Assembly: GCA_030636485.1 (NCBI GenBank)
Contig: DAOVWV010000012.1
Location: forward strand, 1-13,685
Length of the DNA stretch: 13,685 nucleotides
From: Methyloprofundus sp.
GTDB taxonomy: Bacteria > Pseudomonadota > Gammaproteobacteria > Methylococcales > Methylomonadaceae
Direction: 5' to 3'
In this document: positions 1 through 6,433 of the stretch, piece by piece
Numbering within the stretch: the first letter of the stretch is position 1
How the letters are laid out: each line of letters begins with the position of its first letter
Made by a program: the position numbers and the translations under genes
The notes under the pieces: generated by a model
What the model saw: the letters and a program-made list of their open reading frames with translations, nothing else
Told to the model about the DNA's origin: nothing
The model's database searches: none

Positions 1-1
1 A

Positions 2-1015
2 CAGTTCGGCCAACAAAAACAAGGGGTCTGGTCTGGTAGGCGAAGGGGCACAGAACTCATTCAAAAAGCGTTAACAGCTCTGGAAATTTATACCAAAGAC
101 CGACATTACATTGTTAAAGATGAAAAGATACAAATCATTGATGAACATACGGGGCGGTTAATGTCTGATCGCTCTTGGGAACATGGCTTACATCAAATGC
201 TGGAAACCAAAGAAGGCTGTGTAATTTCCAACCAGAAAGAAACGCTTGCAAAAATGAGTTACCAACGTTTTTTTCGGCGTTATATACACCTCTCCGGTAT
301 GACAGGCACTGCTTCGGAAGTGACTTCTGAACTTAAAGCCATCTACAATCTGAATGTTATAAAACTGCAAACGAATAAACCCTTAAAGAGAGAATGTATT
401 TCAGGATATGCCTATAAAACAGCGGATGAAAAATGGAGTGCAGTCATTCACTCGATTAATGAGTTACATAAACTGGGTCGCCCTATTTTAGTCGGTACAC
501 GCTCAGTCAATGTATCAGAATTATTAAGTGACAAACTAAAGCAGTTAGGTATGAGCCATCATGTTTTAAATGCCAGGCAAGATAAAAACGAAGCTGAAAT
601 CATTAGTCTAGCAGGCCAGCCGGGGCAAATAACCATAGTAACCAGTATGGCTGGGCGCGGTACAGATATTAAACTCGCTGCATCGGTCAAAAATATTGGG
701 GGACTACATGTCATTATGACAGAATTACATGATACCGCGCGTATTGATCGGCAACTTTTTGGCCGTTGTGCAAGACAAGGAGATCAAGGCAGTTATCAAG
801 CATTTTGTTCACTCGAAGATGAACTCCCCCAAACCTACCTCACCAACCTAGATAGATTTTTTCTGCATATTTTGTTCAACAATCAAATTACCATGCATAT
901 TTTTAAGCGTTGCCAAAAAAAAGTTGAGCACCATCATTATATTCTTCGGTGCAGATTGCTTAAAATGGATGATCATCTTGATAAAGCACTTGCATTTACA
1001 GGTATCTCAGAATAA
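2..1015 (+). CDS. SecA-like ATPase, C-terminally short (5' end outside window)
   Basis: The frame is open from base 2 to the stop at 1015, giving 337 visible residues; the true start lies left of the window, and the ATG at 161 is internal. It aligns from memory with SecA: the end of the preprotein cross-linking region and return to NBD1 (YIVKD, DEHTGR around residues 38-51; DRSWEHGLHQ), then GMTGTA near 99-104, the NBD2 segment ILVGTRS, motif V GRGTDI near 218-223 and motif VI GRCARQGD near 254-261 (usually GRSGRQGD; both arginines kept). The protein ends about 75 residues after motif VI, shortly after the equivalent of SecA's QRKVE...QLLEYDD scaffold-helix start. It therefore lacks most of the scaffold helix, the helical wing, the two-helix finger and the zinc-binding tail. 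Nothing SecA-like follows in other frames, so this is not a frameshift. It is unlikely to be the housekeeping SecA. The following adaptor gene, 76 bases away in the same direction, suggests a dedicated export system (inference). Confidence 0.85.
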   Translation, partial: QFGQQKQGVWSGRRRGTELIQKALTALEIYTKDRHYIVKDEKIQIIDEHTGRLMSDRSWEHGLHQMLETKEGCVISNQKETLAKMSYQRFFRRYIHLSGMTGTASEVTSELKAIYNLNVIKLQTNKPLKRECISGYAYKTADEKWSAVIHSINELHKLGRPILVGTRSVNVSELLSDKLKQLGMSHHVLNARQDKNEAEIISLAGQPGQITIVTSMAGRGTDIKLAASVKNIGGLHVIMTELHDTARIDRQLFGRCARQGDQGSYQAFCSLEDELPQTYLTNLDRFFLHILFNNQITMHIFKRCQKKVEHHHYILRCRLLKMDDHLDKALAFTGISE

Positions 1016-1091
1016 AAAGTCATAAATATAACACCTCTAAAGCCTTCACCTTTCTTTAACTAACTATTCTAAAATCTTTTTTTCAAAAAAC

Positions 1092-1892
1092 ATGAAATTC
1101 AAACCAGTCATACTCATCAAATTTATTTGTTTAAACTTATTAATTAATACTTATGCCTATGCTGATTATGAATGCTTTATTGAGCCTTCTAAATCAACAG
1201 AAGTTGGAACACCTACAGAAGGAATTCTAGAAACAGTCTATGTAGATAAGGGAGACGTTGTTAAGCGCGGTCAAGTTATTGCAGAATTAAAATCTGATGT
1301 TGAACAAGCGACCGTTTCTTTAGCTAAATCTCGCTCAGAAATGCGAGCTGCAAAAAAATCCAGCGAAATAAGAATCTATTTTGCTAAAAAAAATTATGAG
1401 CGATTAAAAGACTTACATGAAAAGAAATTTGTTTCTCATATTGAGCTAGATGAAGTAGAAACAGAAAAAAAACTAGCCGAACTCAATAAAAAAGAAATCG
1501 AGGAAAATATAAAAATTGCAAAACTTGAGTTAAACAGAGCCAAAGAAATATTGAATATGAAAAAAATTAGAAGCCCACTAGCCGGCATTGTTGTAGAGAG
1601 GTTTAGTAATGCAGGTGAATATGTAAGAGAAAAACCTATTCTTGAACTCGCACAAATTAACCCCCTCTATGTTGAAGTTATCCTTCCAACAAGTATGTTA
1701 GGCCAAATTAAAAAAGACACAACAGCGACTGTTTTTCCAGAATACCCTAAAAACAAAAGCTTTGAAGCCACAGTAAAATTAGTTGATAGCATTATTGATG
1801 CAGCAAGCGGTACATTTGGTGTACGCTTAGTACTGGAAAACCCGAATAACAATATTAATGCAGGCTTGAAATGTAATGTTAAATTTAACTGA
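1092..1892 (+). CDS. Compact HlyD/RND-type periplasmic adaptor (membrane fusion protein)
   Basis: A 266-residue protein. Residues 1-24 look like a Sec signal peptide (hydrophobic core, cleavage after AYA); C28 is not in a lipobox. Residues about 36-70 form the first lipoyl half (EGILETVYVDKGDVVKRGQ), 71-156 a Lys/Glu-rich alpha-helical hairpin, 157-190 the second lipoyl half (IRSPLAGIV), and 191-266 a beta-barrel ending in the usual GTFGVRLVLENP...AGLKCNV motif. It stops there, so the membrane-proximal domain common in RND adaptors is absent. Adaptors of this family bridge an inner-membrane exporter and an outer-membrane channel; no exporter lies downstream, and the SecA-like gene lies upstream, so its partner is not visible. 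There is no clear Shine-Dalgarno before the ATG; the start is chosen from the signal peptide. Composition is AT-rich: the row 1501-1560 has 15 G+C of 60, partly because of lysine codons. Confidence 0.85.
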   Translation: MKFKPVILIKFICLNLLINTYAYADYECFIEPSKSTEVGTPTEGILETVYVDKGDVVKRGQVIAELKSDVEQATVSLAKSRSEMRAAKKSSEIRIYFAKKNYERLKDLHEKKFVSHIELDEVETEKKLAELNKKEIEENIKIAKLELNRAKEILNMKKIRSPLAGIVVERFSNAGEYVREKPILELAQINPLYVEVILPTSMLGQIKKDTTATVFPEYPKNKSFEATVKLVDSIIDAASGTFGVRLVLENPNNNINAGLKCNVKFN

Positions 1893-1918
1893 AATATTCT
1901 GGTTAAATAAATATTAAC

Positions 1919-3283
1919 TCATTGATTATTTTCACTATAAATATCCTCACCATAATTAAATGCATCCATTGCTATTCTAAAATCAGCCACGCCTGCCGTT
2001 CTGAAGGCTAAAAAGGCGGGATAATCTGCCTGCTGCCACGCTATATGAAATGAAACATCATTGTCTTGCATTTGCATATCCGCATGCACCAGTTTACTCA
2101 GTGTCATATAAACAAAGGCTGCCGCGGTGTTTTTTAATTGTTTATCAACGGCTTTATAGCTGGGTAAGGCAAATACCATTTGTTTATGGGGAATTTTCTC
2201 GGCTAATTGAGCAATCACATTTTGTTGATAATTAGCACTCAATAAATAGTGTGTACCCGTTTCTAAAAGCTGTAAGGATTGATTGATATTCTGGTAATGC
2301 GCAACAAAGACTGCTGCGTCTTGCAGTGTCATTAATGGGCTATTGCGAATTTTGTTTGCAACCACACTGTCACTTAAGTCTGGGTCTATATAAACGCCAT
2401 CCAGTAACTCTCCGCCTAAATCTTTCCACGCTTCAATAAATTCACGCGCTGCATCACGCCCATAAGCATCTTGTGTGGCAATAAATGTGGCCTTTCTAAT
2501 GCCTTTTGTATAGGCATTAAGTGCCAAAATACGCGCCTCTTCCTGATTGCGTACAAAAAACCGGTAAAATTTATCTTTTTCCAGTGGCAACTGCATAGAG
2601 GAAGACAGCGTGGTAATCAAAATAGGGCGAATATCATACGTCGCCTGTGCTAATAAAGCATCAAAGTGATTAGCAAGACTCGTGCAAACATCACTATAAG
2701 CACAGATAAAGTAACGGCTACCGCCATTTATCTTCGCCAAGACTTCTTTTTCTAATGCCTGATTGTACTTATTCTTATGGTCGAACAAGGTCAAATGATA
2801 AGTGTTGCTATACTCAGGGAAATTCGTCAGAAAAGCCCCCAAACCCAACCTGATTTCATCGGTATCTGCAAATTGCACACCGAATTCATTACTGAGAGGA
2901 AATAATAATGCAATTTGAGTATGCTGCTGATCTTTGTAGGATTCAACCTTATTGACTGATTGATCAAAGATATAATAGGAAGAAATCAATAAGGATATGA
3001 TCACAATCGGTATATACATAATCATAAACCGATGACGTATCATATAGGGTATATGGGTCTCTTTATCACGGTTAATCGCTACCCTGTGTCGCCAGAACTG
3101 GATACACATGATGATACCAATGATAATGGAAAAACCCGCCGTGCTTAATGCGATTAAATAAATATAGCTAATATACGAGGTGGATAAAAACTGGGCAATA
3201 ATAGAAATTATGGCAACAGGTGCATAAAGAATAAAAAGTAATTGGTAGGATTTATGGACAAATCCACTATGATCATTGCTCAT
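1919..3283 (-). CDS. Membrane-tethered type-1 periplasmic-binding-fold protein
   Basis: The start is placed at the ATG 3281-3283 (454 residues). A TTG at 3293-3295 would add four residues; neither start has a good Shine-Dalgarno. The N-terminus has three hydrophobic helices, about residues 14-34, 38-62 and 88-106. The WRHR...NRDK stretch after helix 2 favours a cytoplasmic loop there, placing the C-terminal domain in the periplasm. Residues about 120-450 resemble the Leu/Ile/Val-binding fold of ABC transporter substrate-binding proteins (IALLFPLS near the start; a TFIATQDAYGRDAAREF strand-helix unit; a later MVFALPSY strand). That fold normally occurs as a secreted, free protein. Here it has no signal-peptide cleavage site, is tethered by three helices, and has no kinase, GGDEF or ABC partner beside it. 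It may act as a tethered receptor or envelope sensor; ligand and role are unknown. It lies 101 bases downstream of the VWA/HupE/anchor cluster on the same strand. Confidence 0.72.
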   Translation of the reverse strand: MSNDHSGFVHKSYQLLFILYAPVAIISIIAQFLSTSYISYIYLIALSTAGFSIIIGIIMCIQFWRHRVAINRDKETHIPYMIRHRFMIMYIPIVIISLLISSYYIFDQSVNKVESYKDQQHTQIALLFPLSNEFGVQFADTDEIRLGLGAFLTNFPEYSNTYHLTLFDHKNKYNQALEKEVLAKINGGSRYFICAYSDVCTSLANHFDALLAQATYDIRPILITTLSSSMQLPLEKDKFYRFFVRNQEEARILALNAYTKGIRKATFIATQDAYGRDAAREFIEAWKDLGGELLDGVYIDPDLSDSVVANKIRNSPLMTLQDAAVFVAHYQNINQSLQLLETGTHYLLSANYQQNVIAQLAEKIPHKQMVFALPSYKAVDKQLKNTAAAFVYMTLSKLVHADMQMQDNDVSFHIAWQQADYPAFLAFRTAGVADFRIAMDAFNYGEDIYSENNQ

Positions 3284-3351
3284 TTTTTTAAACAATTGGA
3301 GGGTCGTTAGAAGTGAGGATTTAGGCTACGCAAAGTTATTCTAGCGCAGCG

Positions 3352-3381
3352 ACGGAGTCAAAAAACAAATCAGACTCTCGT
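3352..3381 (-). terminator. Hairpin just downstream of the anchor gene
   Basis: On the minus strand, beginning a few bases after the anchor gene stop, ACGAGAGTC can pair with GACTCCGT (one bulged A), with a 13-base loop that contains a run of T. The U-run sits in the loop and not after the stem, so this is not a classical intrinsic terminator. It may attenuate or protect the 3' end of the VWA/HupE/anchor message. Seen in the sequence; the function is inferred. Confidence 0.3.
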
Positions 3382-3384
3382 TCC

Positions 3385-3936
3385 TTATATGAGCCCTTTA
3401 ATTTTATACTGCCCTTTGGTTTTTAAAGTAATTCGAACCGCATGACTACTTTCGTTTTTCCAATACCAGCCATGGGTTCCGCTAAAGGGTGCTGTTAAAG
3501 AACCATCAGATTGACTTGCGGTTGTTTCACGGTAGCTTTTAAAATACCCCGTTTTATTACCCGCTGGCTCGCCATGAAAATCAAAATATAAATCTGCCCC
3601 AGCAGCCGTCCATTGATAGACTATTTCCGCACCTTGATTAATATAGAACTTATATTCCAGACCTGATTTAGCCGGTACCGTTATCATCACTATATCCTGC
3701 CAGATAGCTAATTGCTCGCCTACCGGACAGGAAATCACCGCCTTTGTATTTTGCTCTGCCGGCTTGGCCAATGCTGTTAAGCCCAAAGCCTTTCCTATCC
3801 CCGTGGGATCAATTGCATATTCGGCCGGGCCTACAAAGGCGAGTAAAATAAAAAATGCGAGCAACACTGCACTCACCATGCTAATAATCAGTGTTCTCAA
3901 GGGTTGAACAGGGATCTCTATATCATTCATATGCAT
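3385..3936 (-). CDS. Single-pass 'transmembrane anchor protein'
   Basis: A 183-residue protein with a short cytoplasmic N-terminus, one membrane helix at about 14-35 and a periplasmic domain of about 145 residues. Recognisable family landmarks are EYAIDPTGIGKALGL (about 39-53), a Cys in VISCPVGE, YQWTAAGADLYFDFHGEP (about 107-124) and the aromatic segment GTHGWYWKN near 153-161. From memory this corresponds to proteins annotated only as 'transmembrane anchor protein', often beside HupE/UreJ-like genes; no biochemical role is known to me. Its ATG overlaps the stop of the HupE-like gene by one base (TAATG on the minus strand), a sign of translational coupling. A second ATG two codons in is an alternative start. 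With a HupE-like channel and a VWA protein upstream, it is probably a subunit of the same envelope complex (inference). Confidence 0.8.
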   Translation of the reverse strand: MHMNDIEIPVQPLRTLIISMVSAVLLAFFILLAFVGPAEYAIDPTGIGKALGLTALAKPAEQNTKAVISCPVGEQLAIWQDIVMITVPAKSGLEYKFYINQGAEIVYQWTAAGADLYFDFHGEPAGNKTGYFKSYRETTASQSDGSLTAPFSGTHGWYWKNESSHAVRITLKTKGQYKIKGLI

Positions 3937-4640
3937 TACACGCTAAAGACAAAACCAGCCATTTGGTAGCCAAATAAAACCAAACCACCCGCCATTAATA
4001 AAGTATTGCTGAGCACTGCAAAGCTAAAATAACTCTGATAGCGTCGCCAAAAATTCAAGATTAGCAGCATAAACAATAAAGCTAAAAACTGCCCCATCTC
4101 TACACCTACATTAAAAGCCAGTAAATTTTTCCAAAGATCTTGCTCAGGCATCGCAAAATCCTGTAATTTTGTTGCCAGCCCCAAGCCATGGAACAAACCA
4201 AAAATCAGTACAGCCGCTTTGGTATTGGGTTGTTTGCCAAATAACCGTTGCAAGCCGCCTAAATTATCAAAACCTTTGTAAACGACGGACAGCCCAATGA
4301 TAGCATCAATAATATAGGCATTCACACTGACATTGCCCAGTACGCCGAAAAATAACGTTAAACTATGACCCAAGGTAAATAAACTGACATAAATCAGGAT
4401 ATCCCGGGTACGAAATAAAAAGAAAATAACCCCGAGCAAAAATAATAAATGGTCGTAGCCAGTCAGCATATGCTTAGCGCCAATATACAGAAATGGGCCA
4501 ATGGCCACGCCCTGATTAGCCTGTAGAAACTGCTGGGTGTTAGCATCGACTCCGTGCGCCTGTGCAGCGGATATCAACACAAAGGTCAGCATAGGCACAA
4601 ATAGTGGGACAGTAATTTTTGTTACACTGTTTTTCAACAT
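3936..4640 (-). CDS. HupE/UreJ-like polytopic membrane protein
   Basis: A 234-residue protein. Residues 1-28 form a signal peptide ending AQA, predicted to be cut just before H29. Six to seven hydrophobic helices follow. The segment H57-x5-D63-H64 matches the HX5DH motif described for HupE nickel permeases. FTLGHSLTL (H92), GLFHGLGLA (H151) and FNVGVEMGQ (E181) are further conserved-looking polar positions inside membrane segments. This places it in the HupE/UreJ family, probably the second, divergent HupE/UreJ_2 type. Nickel or cobalt transport is established only for some HupE members; no hydrogenase, urease or other nickel enzyme gene is in this window, so the substrate is open. It starts 15 bases after the VWA gene stop without a clear Shine-Dalgarno and overlaps the anchor gene by one base, which fits a single transcript. 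Confidence 0.87.
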   Translation of the reverse strand: MLKNSVTKITVPLFVPMLTFVLISAAQAHGVDANTQQFLQANQGVAIGPFLYIGAKHMLTGYDHLLFLLGVIFFLFRTRDILIYVSLFTLGHSLTLFFGVLGNVSVNAYIIDAIIGLSVVYKGFDNLGGLQRLFGKQPNTKAAVLIFGLFHGLGLATKLQDFAMPEQDLWKNLLAFNVGVEMGQFLALLFMLLILNFWRRYQSYFSFAVLSNTLLMAGGLVLFGYQMAGFVFSV

Positions 4641-4655
4641 GATTGATTATTTTTT

Positions 4656-6344
4656 TTAATTATTACAAACCCCCGACTGCTGCGTACCTATTTCAGCAAT
4701 AACCCCTTCGGATGCCTCAATTCGTTGCCCTGCTAATTCACTATCAATTACCCGCGTAATTGAAGCATTTAGTTTAGTCACCTGATAGCAGGGAACGACT
4801 GGTGTCGCATGACTGTTACCAATACCAGAATGATCTGTTAGAAACAGGTAGCGTGACTGTGTCAGTACCGAAATTGAACGCATAAGGTACTCTGCTGTTT
4901 CAGCGACACCACTAGCTGCTAAAGAATGTATATGAATTCCTTTTTCTCTTGCTATATGCGTTAACTCAAATATACGTGATGAATTTTCATCATGAGCGGG
5001 TGCGTCGGCAACTAAAAAAGCAAGCCTTGATGTATTACCAGTGCGCCATGGAGCTAATAAAGCTTGCTCCAATCCTTGCTCCATTGCTTCTGGGTAATCC
5101 CCTCCACCAGATGCTTGCTGATTCTGTAACAAGGCTTCCATTTCATTAACAGAATGAGTAAAAGCAGATGAACGAACAATATACTCGTCTCCTACATCAC
5201 GGTAAACGACCAAACCATACCGAATATTTAACTGTGGGTATTTTTCACTAATAACAGAGACAATATTTCTTAGCTCTGCAGTCAGATAATTTAACTCATC
5301 CCCCATACTACCTGTAGCATCCAAAATAAACATCAAATCCAGTTGCTGAGACAAGTGACTACTCAAAGTACTTACATTAATAGTCAGTTCCCGTTCATTA
5401 TTAAGCTGTGATAGATCAAGCTCCACAGTAAATAATTCCTGCTCATTCGTGGAAATATTCAGGGAAAGCAGCTTTTCATCTATACCATCAAATATAGGAA
5501 AGAGGTAGAAAATGCCATCACTCCCCGTATAGCTTTTTAATAGGGAGCGCCCAGATTCTATTGAACTAAATTCAAGTCGGGCATTCGTCAGCTCTCTACC
5601 GGCTTCATCTAAAACCTTAAGTTTAACTCGATCTTCGAGTCTAAAAGTTGGCAGGGTATTTTGACCTTGGGTCAATGCGGTATTTTCTTGAAGCCGAGTA
5701 TTAATATAGTTAGAAAAAGCGGCATAGTTCAGGTTATCGTCTATATCCCCAGCAGTTAATACATTAATAGGAAGCTGTTCATTACCAGGTAGCTCAATAG
5801 GAATACCAATCACTTCAGAGCTAAACCCAGTGTCTGAAGTGATAGCTCCAAGTGGTGGGCTAAAGTCGCCTGGGTACAGTTCAATAGCTGAAGAATCACC
5901 ATGATTTAATACAGTCGATGAGGATGCAATAATATTTTCACTATTATTAACAGAGCGCCCAGCTTTTACTAATTGTACTTCCCAAAGGTAGTTTCCATAA
6001 GCAAGTCCTTCTGGAACAATAAGCTCTATTAATTTAGTTCTTTCTAATGAATGTATAGTCCAGGCTTGAACAAAAGGTGTCAGCTCAGCGGTTATAACTG
6101 CACCAGCACTATGGTTAACATAGTAGTAGCGTGTTCCAGCAGGTGATACAAAACTAATATAGGCATCACTAAGCACATTTTCTTCTACTTGATTGACTTC
6201 AGCATACACTTCTAGTGTTTCGCCTGCAGCGATCACTGTCCGATTAAGGGTGATACTACTGGTTGTCGCCTGAACCATATTACAGAATAGAGCTAATATC
6301 AAGGCGGCACTGTATTTATAAGCGGTAGGCCAGATATTATTCAT
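4656..6344 (-). CDS. Secreted von Willebrand factor A (VWA) domain protein
   Basis: A 562-residue protein with a Sec signal peptide (about 1-26, cleavage after VQA; no lipobox). Residues about 30-140 look like a beta-sandwich with the FVSPAGTRYYY segment. An Ig/CNA-B-like region (about 245-310: KLKVLDEAGRELTNARL...GSDGIFYLFP) precedes the VWA domain at about 336-510. The MIDAS is visible as D342-A-T344-G-S346, with a second loop G-G-G-D416-Y-P-E, so metal binding should be intact. A C-terminal tail holds two cysteines, C519 and C560, that could pair. The start is well supported: AGGAGG lies four bases before the ATG. It is the first gene of the cluster with the HupE-like and anchor genes. No membrane anchor is predicted, so it is probably periplasmic or held by its neighbours. 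Extracellular VWA domains mediate metal-dependent protein contacts; the partner is unknown. Confidence 0.85.
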   Translation of the reverse strand: MNNIWPTAYKYSAALILALFCNMVQATTSSITLNRTVIAAGETLEVYAEVNQVEENVLSDAYISFVSPAGTRYYYVNHSAGAVITAELTPFVQAWTIHSLERTKLIELIVPEGLAYGNYLWEVQLVKAGRSVNNSENIIASSSTVLNHGDSSAIELYPGDFSPPLGAITSDTGFSSEVIGIPIELPGNEQLPINVLTAGDIDDNLNYAAFSNYINTRLQENTALTQGQNTLPTFRLEDRVKLKVLDEAGRELTNARLEFSSIESGRSLLKSYTGSDGIFYLFPIFDGIDEKLLSLNISTNEQELFTVELDLSQLNNERELTINVSTLSSHLSQQLDLMFILDATGSMGDELNYLTAELRNIVSVISEKYPQLNIRYGLVVYRDVGDEYIVRSSAFTHSVNEMEALLQNQQASGGGDYPEAMEQGLEQALLAPWRTGNTSRLAFLVADAPAHDENSSRIFELTHIAREKGIHIHSLAASGVAETAEYLMRSISVLTQSRYLFLTDHSGIGNSHATPVVPCYQVTKLNASITRVIDSELAGQRIEASEGVIAEIGTQQSGVCNN

Positions 6345-6355
6345 GATGCCTCCTC
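6345..6355 (-). promoter_or_regulatory. Strong Shine-Dalgarno of the VWA gene
   Basis: On the minus strand AGGAGG is followed by CATC and then the ATG at 6342-6344. It is the only near-perfect ribosome-binding site in this cluster and fixes the VWA start. The two downstream genes lack one, in line with coupled translation. Confidence 0.8.
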
Positions 6356-6411
6356 GTTAAATTTATTCGATTTAAGATATTTACTATCACTCTCTGAGAC
6401 CATGGAAACTA

Positions 6412-6428
6412 GTGCGACACTGTAGCAC
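6412..6428. promoter_or_regulatory. 17-bp dyad upstream of the VWA cluster (possible operator)
   Basis: GTGC-G-ACA-C-TGT-A-GCAC is symmetric except for the central base and one mismatched pair. It lies just after the PfkB gene stop and about 70-85 bases upstream of the VWA start codon. The one-base centre and lack of a T-run argue against a transcription terminator and for a protein-binding site. I cannot identify a matching regulator or convincing -35/-10 boxes. Confidence 0.3.
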
Positions 6429-6433
6429 AGCCT

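Noticed and set aside
1016..1091. Possible continuation of the SecA-like gene in another frame after its stop, which would indicate a frameshift.
   Set aside because: Translation of the 76 bases in the other frames gives nothing resembling the SecA scaffold or wing, and the next gene begins at 1092.
1878..1918. Palindrome GTTAAATTTAAC (1878-1889) and GTTAA/TTAAC repeat (1902-1918) between the convergent adaptor and binding-protein genes, as a bidirectional terminator.
   Set aside because: The stems are almost pure A/T and too weak, and the first lies within the adaptor coding sequence.
3281..3295. TTG at 3293-3295 as start of the tethered binding protein.
   Set aside because: The ATG four codons downstream is the commoner start type, and the extra four residues add nothing recognisable; no ribosome-binding site favours the TTG.
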